A DNA stretch of 64,000 nt from VAZQ01 sp963744275 (GCA_963744275.1 CAVUSX010000029.1:434001-498000); one strand, 5' to 3'; positions 30,703 to 39,984 are shown, counted from the first letter of the stretch. Notes: generated by a model not told the origin, from the letters alone. Numbers and translations are program-made.

Positions 30703-31716
30703 TCACGCCACCCCGGCGCGCAGCAAATCATGGAAATGCACCACCCCGACCGGCTTGCCTTCGTCGACCACGATCAGCTGGGTCTTCTTGAGGGTGTTGA
30801 GCAGCTCCAAGGCCTCGCTGACCAGTTGATCCGGCCGCACCGTCTTGGGCTCGCGCGTCATCACGGTCTCGACCGTCATGTTCAGCAGATCGCCGCTCAT
30901 GTGGCGCCGCAGATCGCCGTCCGTGATGATGCCCTTGAGATAGCCGTCATGGTCGACGATGCCGACGCAGCCGAAAGTCTTGGTGGTCATTTCCGAGATC
31001 GCGTCCGACATGCGGGTGCCGAGCGGCGCCAGCGGTATCTCGCTGCCGACATGCATGATGTCGCGCACGAACTTGAGCATGGCGCCGAGCCGGCCGCCCG
31101 GATGGAAGACGCGAAAATCGAGCGCCGTGAAACCGCGGCTTTCCAGCAGCGCGATCGCCAGCGCGTCGCCGAGCGCGTGCTGCATCAGGGTCGAGGTGGT
31201 GGGCGCCAGATTGTGCGGGCAGGCCTCGCGCGCCTGCGGCAGCGCCAGCACCACGTCGGCGGCCTGCCCGAGCGTGCTGTCCGCGACCGCCGTGACGGCG
31301 ATGAGCCCGATGCGGAAGCGGCGCGAATAGTCGGTCAGGTCCTTGAGCTCGGCGGTCTCGCCCGACCAGGACAGCGCCATGATCACATCGTCGGGCGCGA
31401 TCATGCCGAGATCGCCGTGGCTCGCCTCGCCCGGATGCACGAAAAAGGCCGGCGTGCCGGTCGAAGCCAGGGTGGCGGCGATCTTGCGGCCCACATGGCC
31501 GGACTTGCCCATGCCGGTGACGATCACCCGGCCGCGGGCCTGGCGCATCAGATCGACGGCGGCGATGAAAGCTTCGCCCAGTCCGTCACCGATCGCGGCC
31601 GCCAAGGCATTGATGCCGGCGGCCTCGGTCTCGAGCGTGCGTAACGCCGACGTGATCAGCGCATCCGCCTGTGCGGCCGTCCGCTTGAGGTCTTTCGACG
31701 CTTTCGACTTTGACAT
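30703..31716 (-). CDS. kdsD: D-arabinose 5-phosphate isomerase (KpsF/GutQ family)
   Basis: 337 residues, ATG 31716. An SIS sugar-isomerase domain (VIVTGMGKSGHVGRKIAATL, FFVHPGEASHGDLGMI, SWSGETAEL) is followed by HNLAPTTSTLMQHALGDALA and two CBS domains (DIMHVGSEIPLAPL; FGCVGIVDHDGYLKGIITDG; VMTREPKTVRPDQL). The enzyme converts ribulose 5-phosphate to arabinose 5-phosphate for Kdo in lipopolysaccharide. It is convergent with hemH (12 bases apart) and divergent from the outer-membrane barrel gene, fitting a cell-envelope neighbourhood with galU nearby. An upstream extension in frame exists but has no conserved residues. Confidence 0.92.
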   Translation of the reverse strand: MSKSKASKDLKRTAAQADALITSALRTLETEAAGINALAAAIGDGLGEAFIAAVDLMRQARGRVIVTGMGKSGHVGRKIAATLASTGTPAFFVHPGEASHGDLGMIAPDDVIMALSWSGETAELKDLTDYSRRFRIGLIAVTAVADSTLGQAADVVLALPQAREACPHNLAPTTSTLMQHALGDALAIALLESRGFTALDFRVFHPGGRLGAMLKFVRDIMHVGSEIPLAPLGTRMSDAISEMTTKTFGCVGIVDHDGYLKGIITDGDLRRHMSGDLLNMTVETVMTREPKTVRPDQLVSEALELLNTLKKTQLIVVDEGKPVGVVHFHDLLRAGVA

Positions 31717-32051
31717 TTCGGCTTCAACACTCTGAACGCGGCCATTCGGACTTGAATGGCGGTCTTGACGGCGATCGGGCGATGCCGGCGCCGGAATCGC
31801 CCGCGATCCCCAGGCGACTGCGGTAGCACGGAATCGGTCGGCCGGCGATCGACCCGGCAACGTCCCGTTAACCATATCCGTTTTATCTCCATTAACCAGG
31901 TTTTCCATGACCGCTGCCGGGCTTGTCCGGCGGGCCGGCGGCGGGCCTGTCGACGACAGATCAATGCGTTGATCAGAAAACACAAATCCTCGGCGCGTCC
32001 GGCCCGCGCGATTTGCATCCGGCGCGCCGGTCGGGACGAGGGGTCTTAAAG
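31717..32051. other. Intergenic region between divergent kdsD and outer-membrane barrel genes
   Basis: 335 bases with no supported gene. It should contain both divergent promoters; part of it (about 31850-31920) is relatively AT-rich with repeated ATTAACC-like words, but no clear -35/-10 pair was identified. Confidence 0.5.
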
Positions 32052-33823
32052 GTGTCGCGCCGCCGCCAAACGCCGCCTTCGCTCAGGCTCTGCGCCGGTG
32101 TGCTGCTGGCGGCGCTCGCCCTGGAGGGGCCGTCCGCATCGGCCCAGAATGCCGCCGCGACCGATTTTCCCCTGCTGGCGCCGACACTCGACGGCAATCC
32201 GAAGGCCCCGCCCGTGTTTCGCAAGACCGACACGCAAACGCCGGCCGCCGCGACCCGACTACTCCGGTCGGGCAATTGCCGAATTTCGACGACCAGCCCG
32301 GGATGGGCGCCGGCTCGACCGGCTTCAACTCCAGCAACACCAAGCCCAAGGCCAATCTCAAGCCCAAGGCCGCCGAGCGGCACCCAGCCTGCGGGGGCGG
32401 ACGGGATTTTCCCGGACGCGACCGAGACCCAAACACAGGCGGCAGCGACCGCGCGGGTATCGTTGCCGCCGGTTCCGCCCTCCGGCGCGATCGGCAATGC
32501 CCGCCTGCAGCAAAATCAGAACCAGACGCGGCACGGCGCGTCGGCCGCCGATACGACGGCCGGCGCCGGCGCCAATGCCTCGGCGCTGGCACCCGCGCCC
32601 GCCGCGGCATCGCCCGCCTCCGCGGCAGCCGACCCGACACTCGCCGTGCCCCGGACCCTCATCCGCAGGCCGGTGGTGGACGAGGCGCCGTTCGATCCGA
32701 CCGGCATCACGGCCGGCTCGTTCCGGCTGCGCCCGGCGATCGAGGTGTCGGGCGGCTACGACACCAATCCGGCCCGCACCAATGCGGGCGGCGGGGCCTC
32801 GAGTCTTCGGCATCGTGGCGCCCGAGCTGCAGGTCAATTCGAACTGGTCGCGCCACGAACTCACCGCCGATCTGCGCGGCAGCTACACCTCCTATGGGGC
32901 CGCCCCCGGCCAAGACCGCCCGGCCTTCGACGGCAAGATCGACGGCCGCATCGACGTCACCAGCCGCACCCGCATCGATCTCGAAAGCCGCCTTGTGGTC
33001 GCCACCGACAATCCCGGCAGCCCGAACATCCAGGCCGGCCTCGCCCAGCTGCCGGTCTCCACCGATGTCGGCGGCAGCATCGGGCTCGGTCAGCGCTTCA
33101 ACCGGTTCGACGTCGCCCTCAAGGGCGGGATCGACCGCACCACCTACCAGAACTCGGTCTTCACCGACGGCACCACTGCCAGCAACGACGACCGCAACTT
33201 CGATCAATACAGCACGCAATTGCGCACCGCCTACGAATTGACCCCGGGCGTGAAGCCGTTCGTCGAGATCGACGCCGACCGTCGCCATCACGATCTCGCG
33301 CTCGACCGATTCGGGATCGATCGCGATTCGGATGGCCGCGCCGCCAAGGTCGGCTCGACCTTCGAGCTCTCGCGCCTGCTCACCGGCCAGCTGGCGTTCG
33401 GCTACCTGCGCGCGACTACAACGATCCGACGCTGCAGACCGTCAAGGGGCCGACGTTCGACGGCTCGCTCTCCTGGGTGGCGAGCGCGCTCACGACCTTC
33501 AAGCTGACGGCGGTGACGAGCGCCAACGAATCGACGCTGGCGGGCGTCTCGGGCGTGTTCACCCACGAGGTCGGCATCGAGGTCGATCACGCGTTCCGCA
33601 CCTGGCTCGATGCGACGCTGAAATTCACCGGCGACCGCGACAGCTATGTGGGCAGCGCGCGCCAGGACGATCGCTACGCCGGCTCGTTCGCGCTCACCTA
33701 CAAGCTCACCCGCGAGCTGCAGCTCAAGGGCGAATTGCGCCGGGAATGGCTCGAACTTCCAACACCGCCGGCAACAACTACCAGGCCTATGTGGCGCTGC
33801 TGGGCGTGCGGCTGCAGCGGTGA
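32052..33823 (+). CDS. Outer-membrane beta-barrel protein (BBP2_2/porin-2-like), five frameshifts
   Basis: About 590 residues after bridging indels near 32258, 32373, 32803, 33413 and 33751. A GTG at 32052 starts a signal peptide (LCAGVLLAALALEGPSASAQ). Then comes a low-complexity Ala/Pro/Thr/Gln segment of some 170 residues, after which VVDEAPFDPTGITAGSFRLR and IEVSGGYDTNPARTNAGG begin the barrel. Alternating strands follow (IDLESRLVVATDNPG, GGSIGLGQRFNRFDVALKGG, FVEIDADRRHHDL, TFELSRLLTGQLAFGYL, LELKGELRREWLRSNT-like end) and a final VALLGVRLQR. It is likely a surface barrel of unknown cargo. It lies between kdsD and galU, a cell-envelope setting. Many breaks make the details uncertain. Confidence 0.7.
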
Positions 33824-33864
33824 CCGGGTGCCTGAGGCGCGTCGGAGCGGCTGCGTGCCGCTCG

Positions 33865-33881
33865 CGTCCGAGAGGCGGACG
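33865..33881 (+). terminator. Possible hairpin terminator after the barrel gene
   Basis: CGTCCG-AGAGG-CGGACG, a perfect 6-bp stem with a 5-base loop 41 bases after the barrel stop, followed by a weak T run (CCTTT). The T tract is poor, so the call is tentative. Confidence 0.3.
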
Positions 33882-34086
33882 TCGGCCTTTCGGAAACTCG
33901 GGCATCCGAGCGAATAGCTGTTGGGGCGGGTTGTCTGGGACCGGCGGAATGCCGCATGTGCACCACAAGTGGCGGCAACGCGGGAGGCGCACTAAATCAA
34001 AATCATGTCCGAGACGGCAGGACTGGTGGATTGGTCTGCTGTTCGGTATTATGTCAACGAGGATGCGTGGAAAGCGGACTGAGCCA

Positions 34087-34353
34087 ATGAGAAAATCGGG
34101 GAAGAAAGAGGCAGCTAAGACAATAAAGTCGGGCCGCGGGGCACCGGCATCAGGCGAATACGAGATCATTGACCCGCGTGGTGGCAATGCCGGCCACGAA
34201 CGCCCCCTTGTGCGAGGAAAGCCGCTGCCGCCGCTGCCAAAGTCGGGGCAGAGCTACACGCTGCGCGCCAAATCTGGGCGGTACATTATTGAATCGCCGG
34301 CGAAGTCTGCGAATTCGGTCTCGACATGGTCAAAGGCCTTCAAGAAGCAGTAG
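34087..34353 (+). CDS. Small basic YjzC-like protein, first gene of low-GC cassette
   Basis: 88 residues from ATG 34087 (in-frame ATGs at 34051 and 34063 would lengthen it). The sequence is Lys/Arg/Ser-rich: SGRGAPASGEYEIIDPRGG at residues 15-33, GHERPLVRGKPLPPLPKSGQ in the middle, and a Lys- and Ser-rich tail ending in AFKKQ. The pattern APxSGxY...GPRGG...ERxxVxGxPLPPxPxxGQxY is that of small YjzC-like proteins with no known function. It is six bases before the next gene, so the two are one operon. GC content here is near 50 percent against about 66 percent around, which suggests horizontal transfer. No signal peptide or membrane segment. Confidence 0.6.
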   Translation: MRKSGKKEAAKTIKSGRGAPASGEYEIIDPRGGNAGHERPLVRGKPLPPLPKSGQSYTLRAKSGRYIIESPAKSANSVSTWSKAFKKQ

Positions 34354-34359
34354 CCTGCT

Positions 34360-34983
34360 GTGCCGCAACCGGATCTTTATACGCGCAGCGTTTTTATCAA
34401 TTGTCCGTTTTCTCCCGATTATCAGCCGATATTCCGAGCGATCCTGTTCGCTGTGTTTGCGTGCTCGTTCCGGCCGCGTTGCGCGCGTGAAATCAGCGAT
34501 TCAAGCCAAAATAGGCTCGCCAAGATCGAAGGAATTATCCGCCAATCGCAATTCGGTATTCATGATATTTCGTTTATGAGCATCGATCCGACGACGAAAC
34601 TACCTCGTCTCAACATGTCTTTTGAACTGGGCATGTTCTTGGCAGCGAAGAGTTTTGGTAGGGATCGGCAGAAGCGGAAGGTTGCGCTTATTCTCGATAA
34701 ATCCGGATATCGGTACCGCGACGCATTGTCGGATATTTCAGGTCAAGATATTGCATTCCACGACGGCGATCCAAAAAAAGCGATCCGCGAAGTTCGAGAC
34801 TGGGTGGACGCCTGTCAGGGCGGGGCTTACTCGCTACCGGGCGGTGAGCACCTCGGTCATCAATACGAGAAATTTTGCGATCAATTGCCAACGGCGTTGG
34901 AAAAGATACCTCTGAACGCAGACCATCTCACCTATGCGGACATTTGCCGCTCAATTGCCGTCTGGCTCAGGGACAACGCTTAA
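34360..34983 (+). CDS. TIR/deoxyribosyltransferase-like Rossmann protein, second gene of low-GC cassette
   Basis: 207 residues from a GTG at 34360. SVFINCPF (residues 10-17) forms the first strand, then FRAILFAVFACSFRPRCA, RLAKIEGIIRQS, FGIHDIS (65-71), LPRLNMSFELGMFLAAKSFG (81-100) and KVALILD. The D69-S71 and N85...E89-L90-G91 arrangement matches the core of TIR-like, nucleoside 2-deoxyribosyltransferase-like domains, where the glutamate would be catalytic. The C-terminal third (SDISGQDIAFHD, REVRDWVDAC, YADICRSIAVWL) is helical and unassigned. GC is about 50 percent and codon choice is unlike its neighbours. It converges with galU, 9 bases apart. It may be an effector of a two-gene defence or signalling unit (inference); no homologue search was possible. 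Confidence 0.6.
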   Translation: MPQPDLYTRSVFINCPFSPDYQPIFRAILFAVFACSFRPRCAREISDSSQNRLAKIEGIIRQSQFGIHDISFMSIDPTTKLPRLNMSFELGMFLAAKSFGRDRQKRKVALILDKSGYRYRDALSDISGQDIAFHDGDPKKAIREVRDWVDACQGGAYSLPGGEHLGHQYEKFCDQLPTALEKIPLNADHLTYADICRSIAVWLRDNA

Positions 34984-34992
34984 GGCCGCCCC

Positions 34993-35883
34993 TCAAGTCT
35001 TCCGGCCGCCGTTCAGCAGCCGCGTGAGCTCGGCGCGCACCGCGCCCGCCAGGTCCGGGCGGGCGAGCGCATAGGCCACGTTGGCCGACAGGAAGCCGAC
35101 CTTGGAGCCGCAATCGAAGCTCGCGCCCTCGAATTGCAGGCCGTAGAACGGCTGCCGGGAAGCCAGCTCGATCATCGCGTCGGTGAGCTGAATCTCGCCG
35201 CCGGCGCCGCGCTTCTGCGCCGCCAGGAGGCCGAAGATCTCGGGCTGCAGCACATAGCGTCCGGTGATGGTGAGGTTCGAGGGCGCCTCTTCGCGCTTCG
35301 GCTTCTCCACCATGTGGGTGATCGAGAACAGCTTGCCGTGGGGCTCGCCCACGCCGACCACGCCATACATGTGGATACGCTCCGCCGGCGTCTCCTCGAC
35401 CGCGATCAGGTTGGCGTCCTCGCCCACCGTGCGGGCGGCCTCGATCATCTGGCTGAGGCAACCGCGCGGATGCTGCACCAGCACGTCCGGCAACAACAGC
35501 GCGAACGGCTCGTTGCCGACCAGCTCGCGCGCGCACCAGACCGCGTGTCCGAGCCCCAGCGGCTCCTGCTGGCGCGTGAAGCTGGTGGTGCCGGGCGCCG
35601 GCAGGTCCTCCTCCAGCGCCTTGAGCTCGGGGCGCTTTTGACGGTCGCGCAGCGTCATCTCCAGCTCGAACTGGCGGTCGAAGTGGTCCTCGATGACGGC
35701 CTTGTTGCGCCCGGTCACGAAGATGAAATGCTCGATGCCGGCCTGCCGGGCCTCGTCGACCACATGCTGGATCAGCGGCCGGTCGACGACCGGCAGCATC
35801 TCCTTGGGCATGGCCTTGGTGGCGGGCAGGAACCGGGTGCCGAGCCCGGCGACCGGGAAGATGGCTTTGCGGATCGGTTTCAT
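34993..35883 (-). CDS. galU: UTP-glucose-1-phosphate uridylyltransferase
   Basis: 296 residues, ATG 35883. KAIFPVAGLGTRFLPATKAM with PKEMLPVVDRPLIQHVVDEA is the nucleotide-binding start; QQEPLGLGHAVWCARELVGN, LLPDVLV (catalytic Asp) and EKPKREEAPSNLTITGRYVL follow, with the C-terminal GASFDCGSKVGFLSANVAYA. GalU makes UDP-glucose for exopolysaccharide, LPS core and glycan synthesis. It lies alone on the minus strand, divergent from the lytic transglycosylase over 249 bases. No frame problem. Confidence 0.95.
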   Translation of the reverse strand: MKPIRKAIFPVAGLGTRFLPATKAMPKEMLPVVDRPLIQHVVDEARQAGIEHFIFVTGRNKAVIEDHFDRQFELEMTLRDRQKRPELKALEEDLPAPGTTSFTRQQEPLGLGHAVWCARELVGNEPFALLLPDVLVQHPRGCLSQMIEAARTVGEDANLIAVEETPAERIHMYGVVGVGEPHGKLFSITHMVEKPKREEAPSNLTITGRYVLQPEIFGLLAAQKRGAGGEIQLTDAMIELASRQPFYGLQFEGASFDCGSKVGFLSANVAYALARPDLAGAVRAELTRLLNGGRKT

Positions 35884-36132
35884 GATCTGGGGGCCGGGAC
35901 CGGGGGGATCGGAGGGACGGATGCAGAAGGCAGGATAGCGGTTTTAAAATCCATTAACGGTCTGGCGACCATATATATTCCCCATGGGAAAATGCGAGGC
36001 GCGCGCCGGCACCCGCCCGTGCTCGGCCCGGATGAATTCGCGAGGGCGCCAGGTGGTTCCGGATCGGGTTGCATCTTCAGCGGCAAACCGGCATCCCGGT
36101 CGCGAGCCGGAACGGTGCCGAGGGCAAAGGAC

Positions 36133-37520
36133 ATGACGGGATTGTTCCGCCACATGGGTCGACTCGCCGCGGCGGCGGCCATCACCTGCGCCTTGACGGG
36201 CCAGGTGCTGGCGCAGGCCGCCGAGGGAGGGGGCTGGTTTCCGTTCAAGATTCCGGGCCTCACCACCGGCTCGGTCACCCCTTCGGCCCCCTTGCCGCCG
36301 GCATCCGCGACGCCCGGCAGCCCGCCGGAATGGAGCGGCGAATCCGGCTCCTCCGGACACCCGCTGATGACCGCGGACGCCATCCGGGCGGCCGCGGCGG
36401 ATTTCCATGCCTGCCTCGAGGGTCTGTGGCCGGAGGCGGCGCGGCGCGGGGTTCCGCGCGCCCTCTACGATGCCCAGACCGCGGCCGCTCACCCCCGACC
36501 TGCGCATTATGGATTTGCTCGACGCGCAGCCGGAATTCACCAAGGCGATCTGGGACTATCTGGATCTGCTGGTGAGCGACGATCGCATCAAGAACGGCCG
36601 CGCCATCCTGGCGCCAGCACCGGGCGATCTTCGATGCGGTCGAGAAGGCCTATGGGGTCGATCGCCACATCATCACCGCCATTTGGGGCGTCGAATCCAA
36701 TTACGGCACGCAGGGCGGCCAGCGCCCGGTGGTCCGCTCGACCGCCACGCTCGCCTGCATCGGCCGCCGGCAGGACTATTTCCGCGAGGAATTCCTCTCC
36801 GCGCTCGAGATCCTCGCCCATGGCGACGTCGATGTGGCGCACCTGCAGGGCTCCTGGGCGGGCGCCTTCGGGCCGACCCAGTTCATGCCCACGAGCTTCA
36901 AGAAATACGCGGTCGATTTCGACGGCGACGGCCGCCGTGACGTGGTCGATTCGATCCCGGATCTGATCGCCTCCACCGCCAATAATCTGAAGAAGGACGG
37001 CTGGGCGACCGGCCAGACCTGGGGCTACGAGGTCGTGGTGCCGGAGCGCTTCAACTTCATGCTGGCGGACCGCGGGCGGGTCATGACCATGCAGGAATGG
37101 ATGCGGGCCGGCATCAGCCGCCCGGGCGGCAAGGCGTTCCCGCGCCTGGACGACCGCGCCTATCTGCTGGTGCCGGCCGGCGCGCAGGGTCCGGGCTTCC
37201 TGATGCTGCAGAATTTCCGCGTGATCATGAAATACAACCCGTCCGAGGCCTATGCGCTGGCGATCGGGTATCTGGCCGACCGGCTGCGCGGCGGCGAGCC
37301 GCTGGTGCAGCCATGGCCGCGCTACGAGCGCGTGCTGACGCGCGACGAGCGGCTCGAGCTGCAGCAGCAATTGGCCAATCACGGCTTCGACGTCGGCACT
37401 CCGGATGGTCAGCTCGGTGGGCGTACCCGCGCCGCATTGCGCCAGTTCCAGTCCCAGGCCGGCTTCGTCCCCGACGGGTTTGCAACCGCCGCGATCCTGG
37501 ACCGGCTGCGCGGCCCCTGA
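36133..37520 (+). CDS. Lytic murein transglycosylase (MltB/SltB type) with peptidoglycan-binding domain, two frameshifts
   Basis: About 461 residues with extra bases near 36487 and 36617. A signal peptide (GRLAAAAAITCALTGQVLAQ) is followed by a Pro/Ser-rich linker, then FHACLEGLWPEAARRGVPRA; the second frame gives LTPDLRIMDLLDAQPEFTKA; the third gives YGVDRHIITAIWGVESNYGT with the catalytic Glu in VESNYG, GAFGPTQFMPTSF and NFRVIMKYNPSEAYALAIGY. The C-terminal 70 residues (LQQQLANHGFDVGTPDGQLG, TRAALRQFQSQAGFVPDGFA) are a PG_binding_1 domain. It cleaves murein with 1,6-anhydro product formation in the periplasm. ATG 36133. Confidence 0.9.
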
Positions 37521-37712
37521 GGCCTCGGTTCCTGCGCCGGCGGCAGACCTCCCGGTTACCTTCGGGCCATCTTCAAGTTGACATTTTTGTCATACTATTG
37601 ACGGGTGAAGGCGGGCGTGGCGCGGTGGCGCCGGCTCAATCGCGATATGGCCATTCCGTCGCCTTTTGGCGATTGATGTGGCCTTTGATGCCGATTTTGA
37701 TCTGCGAATCGA

Positions 37713-37749
37713 AATTGTTCGCGATACGCAGAATTGTTCGCGAAACGCA
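37713..37749 (+). promoter_or_regulatory. Tandem 18-base direct repeats upstream of the SGNH gene
   Basis: AATTGTTCGCGATACGCA at 37713-37730 is repeated as AATTGTTCGCGAAACGCA at 37732-37749 (17 of 18 identical, 19-base period), ending 22 bases before the SGNH start codon. A 19-base period puts the two units on nearly the same helix face region, as expected of an operator. A TGACA-TTTT-TGTCA inverted repeat lies further upstream at 37580-37593. Confidence 0.45.
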
Positions 37750-37771
37750 AAGGCGATCGAGCGGCCGGATC

Positions 37772-39421
37772 ATGGGCGTGCAGGACAAATCACGGCGGTG
37801 GGGCATCGGCGCCGTTCTGCTGGGCGCGACCGGGATGGCGGCCGCCTGCCTGACGATCGCGCTGCTGTCGCCCGCCCAGGCGCAATTCTGGTCGCCGTTC
37901 GGGGCGCCGCGCCGGCCGCCGGCGCCTATACAGCAGCAGCCGCCGCCACAGTACCAACAGCAGCAGCAATACAATCCGTTCGGCGGCTTCTTCGGCCCGC
38001 AGGAAATTCCGCGCCCGTCCGCGCCCGCCGACAATTCCCATGCTCCCTCGCCGCAGGCGCACAAATCCGACGTGGCGCCCACCACCTCGATCGTGGTCAT
38101 GGGCGATGCGATGGCCGATTGGCTCGCCTACGGGCTCGAGGACGCGTTCTCGGAACGGCCCGAGATCGGCATCGTGCGCAAGCATCGCACCGGCTCCGGT
38201 CTCATCCGCTACGATCCCAAGCGCGACGTGGACTGGGCGCAAACCGCGCGCGAGATCATCGCGGCCGAGAAGCCGAAATTCATCGTGATGATGGTCGGAA
38301 CCAACGATCATCAGCCGATCCGCGAGCGGGCAGCGGCGCCGGCGCCGCGCGCCGCACCGGCTGCGGGCAAGCCGGGCGCCCCGCCCGCAGGCGCGCCCGG
38401 CCAGGCCGCCGAGTCGGCACCGGCGCCGACCGAGGACGCGCCGGATGCCGAGAATCCGGATCAAACGCCGCTCATCGCCGCCGAGGGCGGCCACAACACC
38501 AGCCCCACCGGGCCGTTCGAGTTCCATACCGACCAGTGGGAAGCCGCCTATATCAAGCGGATCGACGCCACGATCGCGGCGCTGAAGAGCGCCGGCGTGC
38601 CGGTGTTCTGGGTCGGCCTGCCGGCGCAACGCGGCCCCAAGGCGACGGCGGATTCCTCCTATCTCAACGAGCTCTATCGGGGCCGTGCCGAGAAGGCGGG
38701 AATCGTTTTTGTCGACATCTGGGACGGCTTCGTCGACGAGCAGGGCCGCTACTCCCCGCAAGGCCCGGATTTCGAGGGCCAGATCCGCCGCCTGCGCAGC
38801 GCCGACGGCATCTATTTCACCAAGGCCGGCGCCCGCAAGCTCGCCCATTACGTGGAGCGGGAGATCGACCGCAGCGAGGCCAATCGCGCCGTTCCGGTGG
38901 CGTTGCCTTCGAGTCTCGAGACGGCTCCGGCCGGCGCCAAGGCGGGTGGACCGTCGGCGCGTCCGCTGGTCGGTCCGGTCGTCCCGCTGACGGTGTCGAC
39001 GACCGGTGCCGCCGCCGAGGAGCTGCTGGGCGGCGCGCGTCCGGCCGCCGCGCGCAGGCCCACGCCGATCCGTTGGCGACGCGCGTCCTCATCAAGGGCG
39101 AGGCGATCGCGGCGCCCACCGGCCGCGCCGATGATTTCAACTGGCCGCGCGGTGGCGCCGCCACCGTCACGGCCGAGCCCATCTCGCCGTCTCCGCCCGC
39201 GACCGCGAGCGCGAATGCGGGTCCGACCGGAGCATCGGGCGGCGCGGCGCAATCGAAAACCGCAAAGCCGCCGGCCGCCGGGCACCGCCGCGACCTATCA
39301 GCGGCTCGAGGTCGATGGCGCGCCCGACGAGACCAAGCCCAAGGTGGCGAAGAAACCGGCGCCCGCGCCGGCTCCGGCGCGGCCGGCTCCGTTCGCCAAC
39401 ATTCCGAATATTTTCCGCTGA
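37772..39421 (+). CDS. SGNH/GDSL hydrolase family protein (DUF459), exported, two frameshifts
   Basis: About 549 residues; frame changes near 39052 (missing base) and 39277 (extra base) affect only the low-complexity tail. A signal-anchor (GIGAVLLGATGMAAACLTIA) ends at AQAQ and is followed by a Pro/Gln-rich stretch with QYQQQQQYN. The SGNH domain has SIVVMGDAMADWLAYGLEDA (block I with GD-A-M in place of GDS), KFIVMMVGTNDHQ (block III), VFWVGLPAQRG, and DGIYFTKAGARKLAHYVE (block V D..H-like). A 60-residue Ala/Pro linker interrupts the domain after GTNDHQP. The Ser position reads Ala/Met, so activity is doubtful. The C-terminus is Ala/Pro/Lys-rich. ATG 37772. Likely periplasmic and cell-wall related. 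Confidence 0.8.
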   Translation: MGVQDKSRRWGIGAVLLGATGMAAACLTIALLSPAQAQFWSPFGAPRRPPAPIQQQPPPQYQQQQQYNPFGGFFGPQEIPRPSAPADNSHAPSPQAHKSDVAPTTSIVVMGDAMADWLAYGLEDAFSERPEIGIVRKHRTGSGLIRYDPKRDVDWAQTAREIIAAEKPKFIVMMVGTNDHQPIRERAAAPAPRAAPAAGKPGAPPAGAPGQAAESAPAPTEDAPDAENPDQTPLIAAEGGHNTSPTGPFEFHTDQWEAAYIKRIDATIAALKSAGVPVFWVGLPAQRGPKATADSSYLNELYRGRAEKAGIVFVDIWDGFVDEQGRYSPQGPDFEGQIRRLRSADGIYFTKAGARKLAHYVEREIDRSEANRAVPVALPSSLETAPAGAKAGGPSARPLVGPVVPLTVSTTGAAAEELLGGARPAAARRPTPIRWRRASSSRARRSRRPPAAPMISTGRAVAPPPSRPSPSRRLRPRPRARMRVRPEHRAARRNRKPQSRRPPGTAATYQRLEVDGAPDETKPKVAKKPAPAPAPARPAPFANIPNIFR

Positions 39422-39423
39422 TC

Positions 39424-39984
39424 TTACTTCGGCGCGCGCTTGGCCAAGATGCGCTGCAAGGTGCGCCGGTGCATGTTGAGCCGGCGCGCCGTCTCCGAGA
39501 CATTGCGGCTGCACAATTCGTAGATGCGCTGGATGTGCTCCCAGCGCACGCGGTCGGCCGACATCGGGTGCTCGGGCGGCTCGGCGGTCGCCCCGTCGTG
39601 GGCCAGCAAGGCCGCCACCACGTCATTGGCGTCCACCGGCTTGGCCAGATAGTCGACCGCGCCCATCTTCACCGCATTCACCGCGGTCGCGATGTTGCCG
39701 TAGCCGGTGAGGATGATGGCGCGCGCGTCGGGCCGGCGGCGCTTGAGCGCGGAGATCACCTCGAGGCCATTGCCGTCGGCCAGCCGCATGTCGACCACCG
39801 CGAAGGCCGGTGTTGCGGTCTCCAGCCGGGCCAATCCCTCGGCGATCGACTCTGCGGTGGTGACGGTGAAGCCGCGGCTCTCCATGGCGCGGGCGAGCCG
39901 CTGCAGAAACGATTTGTCGTCCTCGACGATCAGCAAGGTTCGATCGCCCGGGATTCCCGCAGCGCGGCTTTCGGCCATGGCCAT
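39424..39984 (-). CDS. actR: Response regulator, ActR/RegA/PrrA family
   Basis: 186 residues from ATG 39984 (GTG 40002 or ATG 39978 are alternatives). A receiver domain has TLLIVEDDKSFLQRLARAME, FAVVDMRLADGNGLEVISAL with the phosphoacceptor Asp in VVDMR, IILTGYGNIATAVNAVKMGA and DYLAKPVDA. A short linker leads to a Fis-like helix-turn-helix, NVSETARRLNMHRRTLQRIL, nearly invariant in RegA/ActR proteins. It is the output of a redox-responsive system that controls carbon and nitrogen fixation, electron transport or acid tolerance in alphaproteobacteria. It is encoded 195 bases downstream of the sensor gene, with an AT-rich stretch (ACATATATATTC at about 40040) that may hold its own promoter. Confidence 0.93.
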   Translation of the reverse strand: MAMAESRAAGIPGDRTLLIVEDDKSFLQRLARAMESRGFTVTTAESIAEGLARLETATPAFAVVDMRLADGNGLEVISALKRRRPDARAIILTGYGNIATAVNAVKMGAVDYLAKPVDANDVVAALLAHDGATAEPPEHPMSADRVRWEHIQRIYELCSRNVSETARRLNMHRRTLQRILAKRAPK

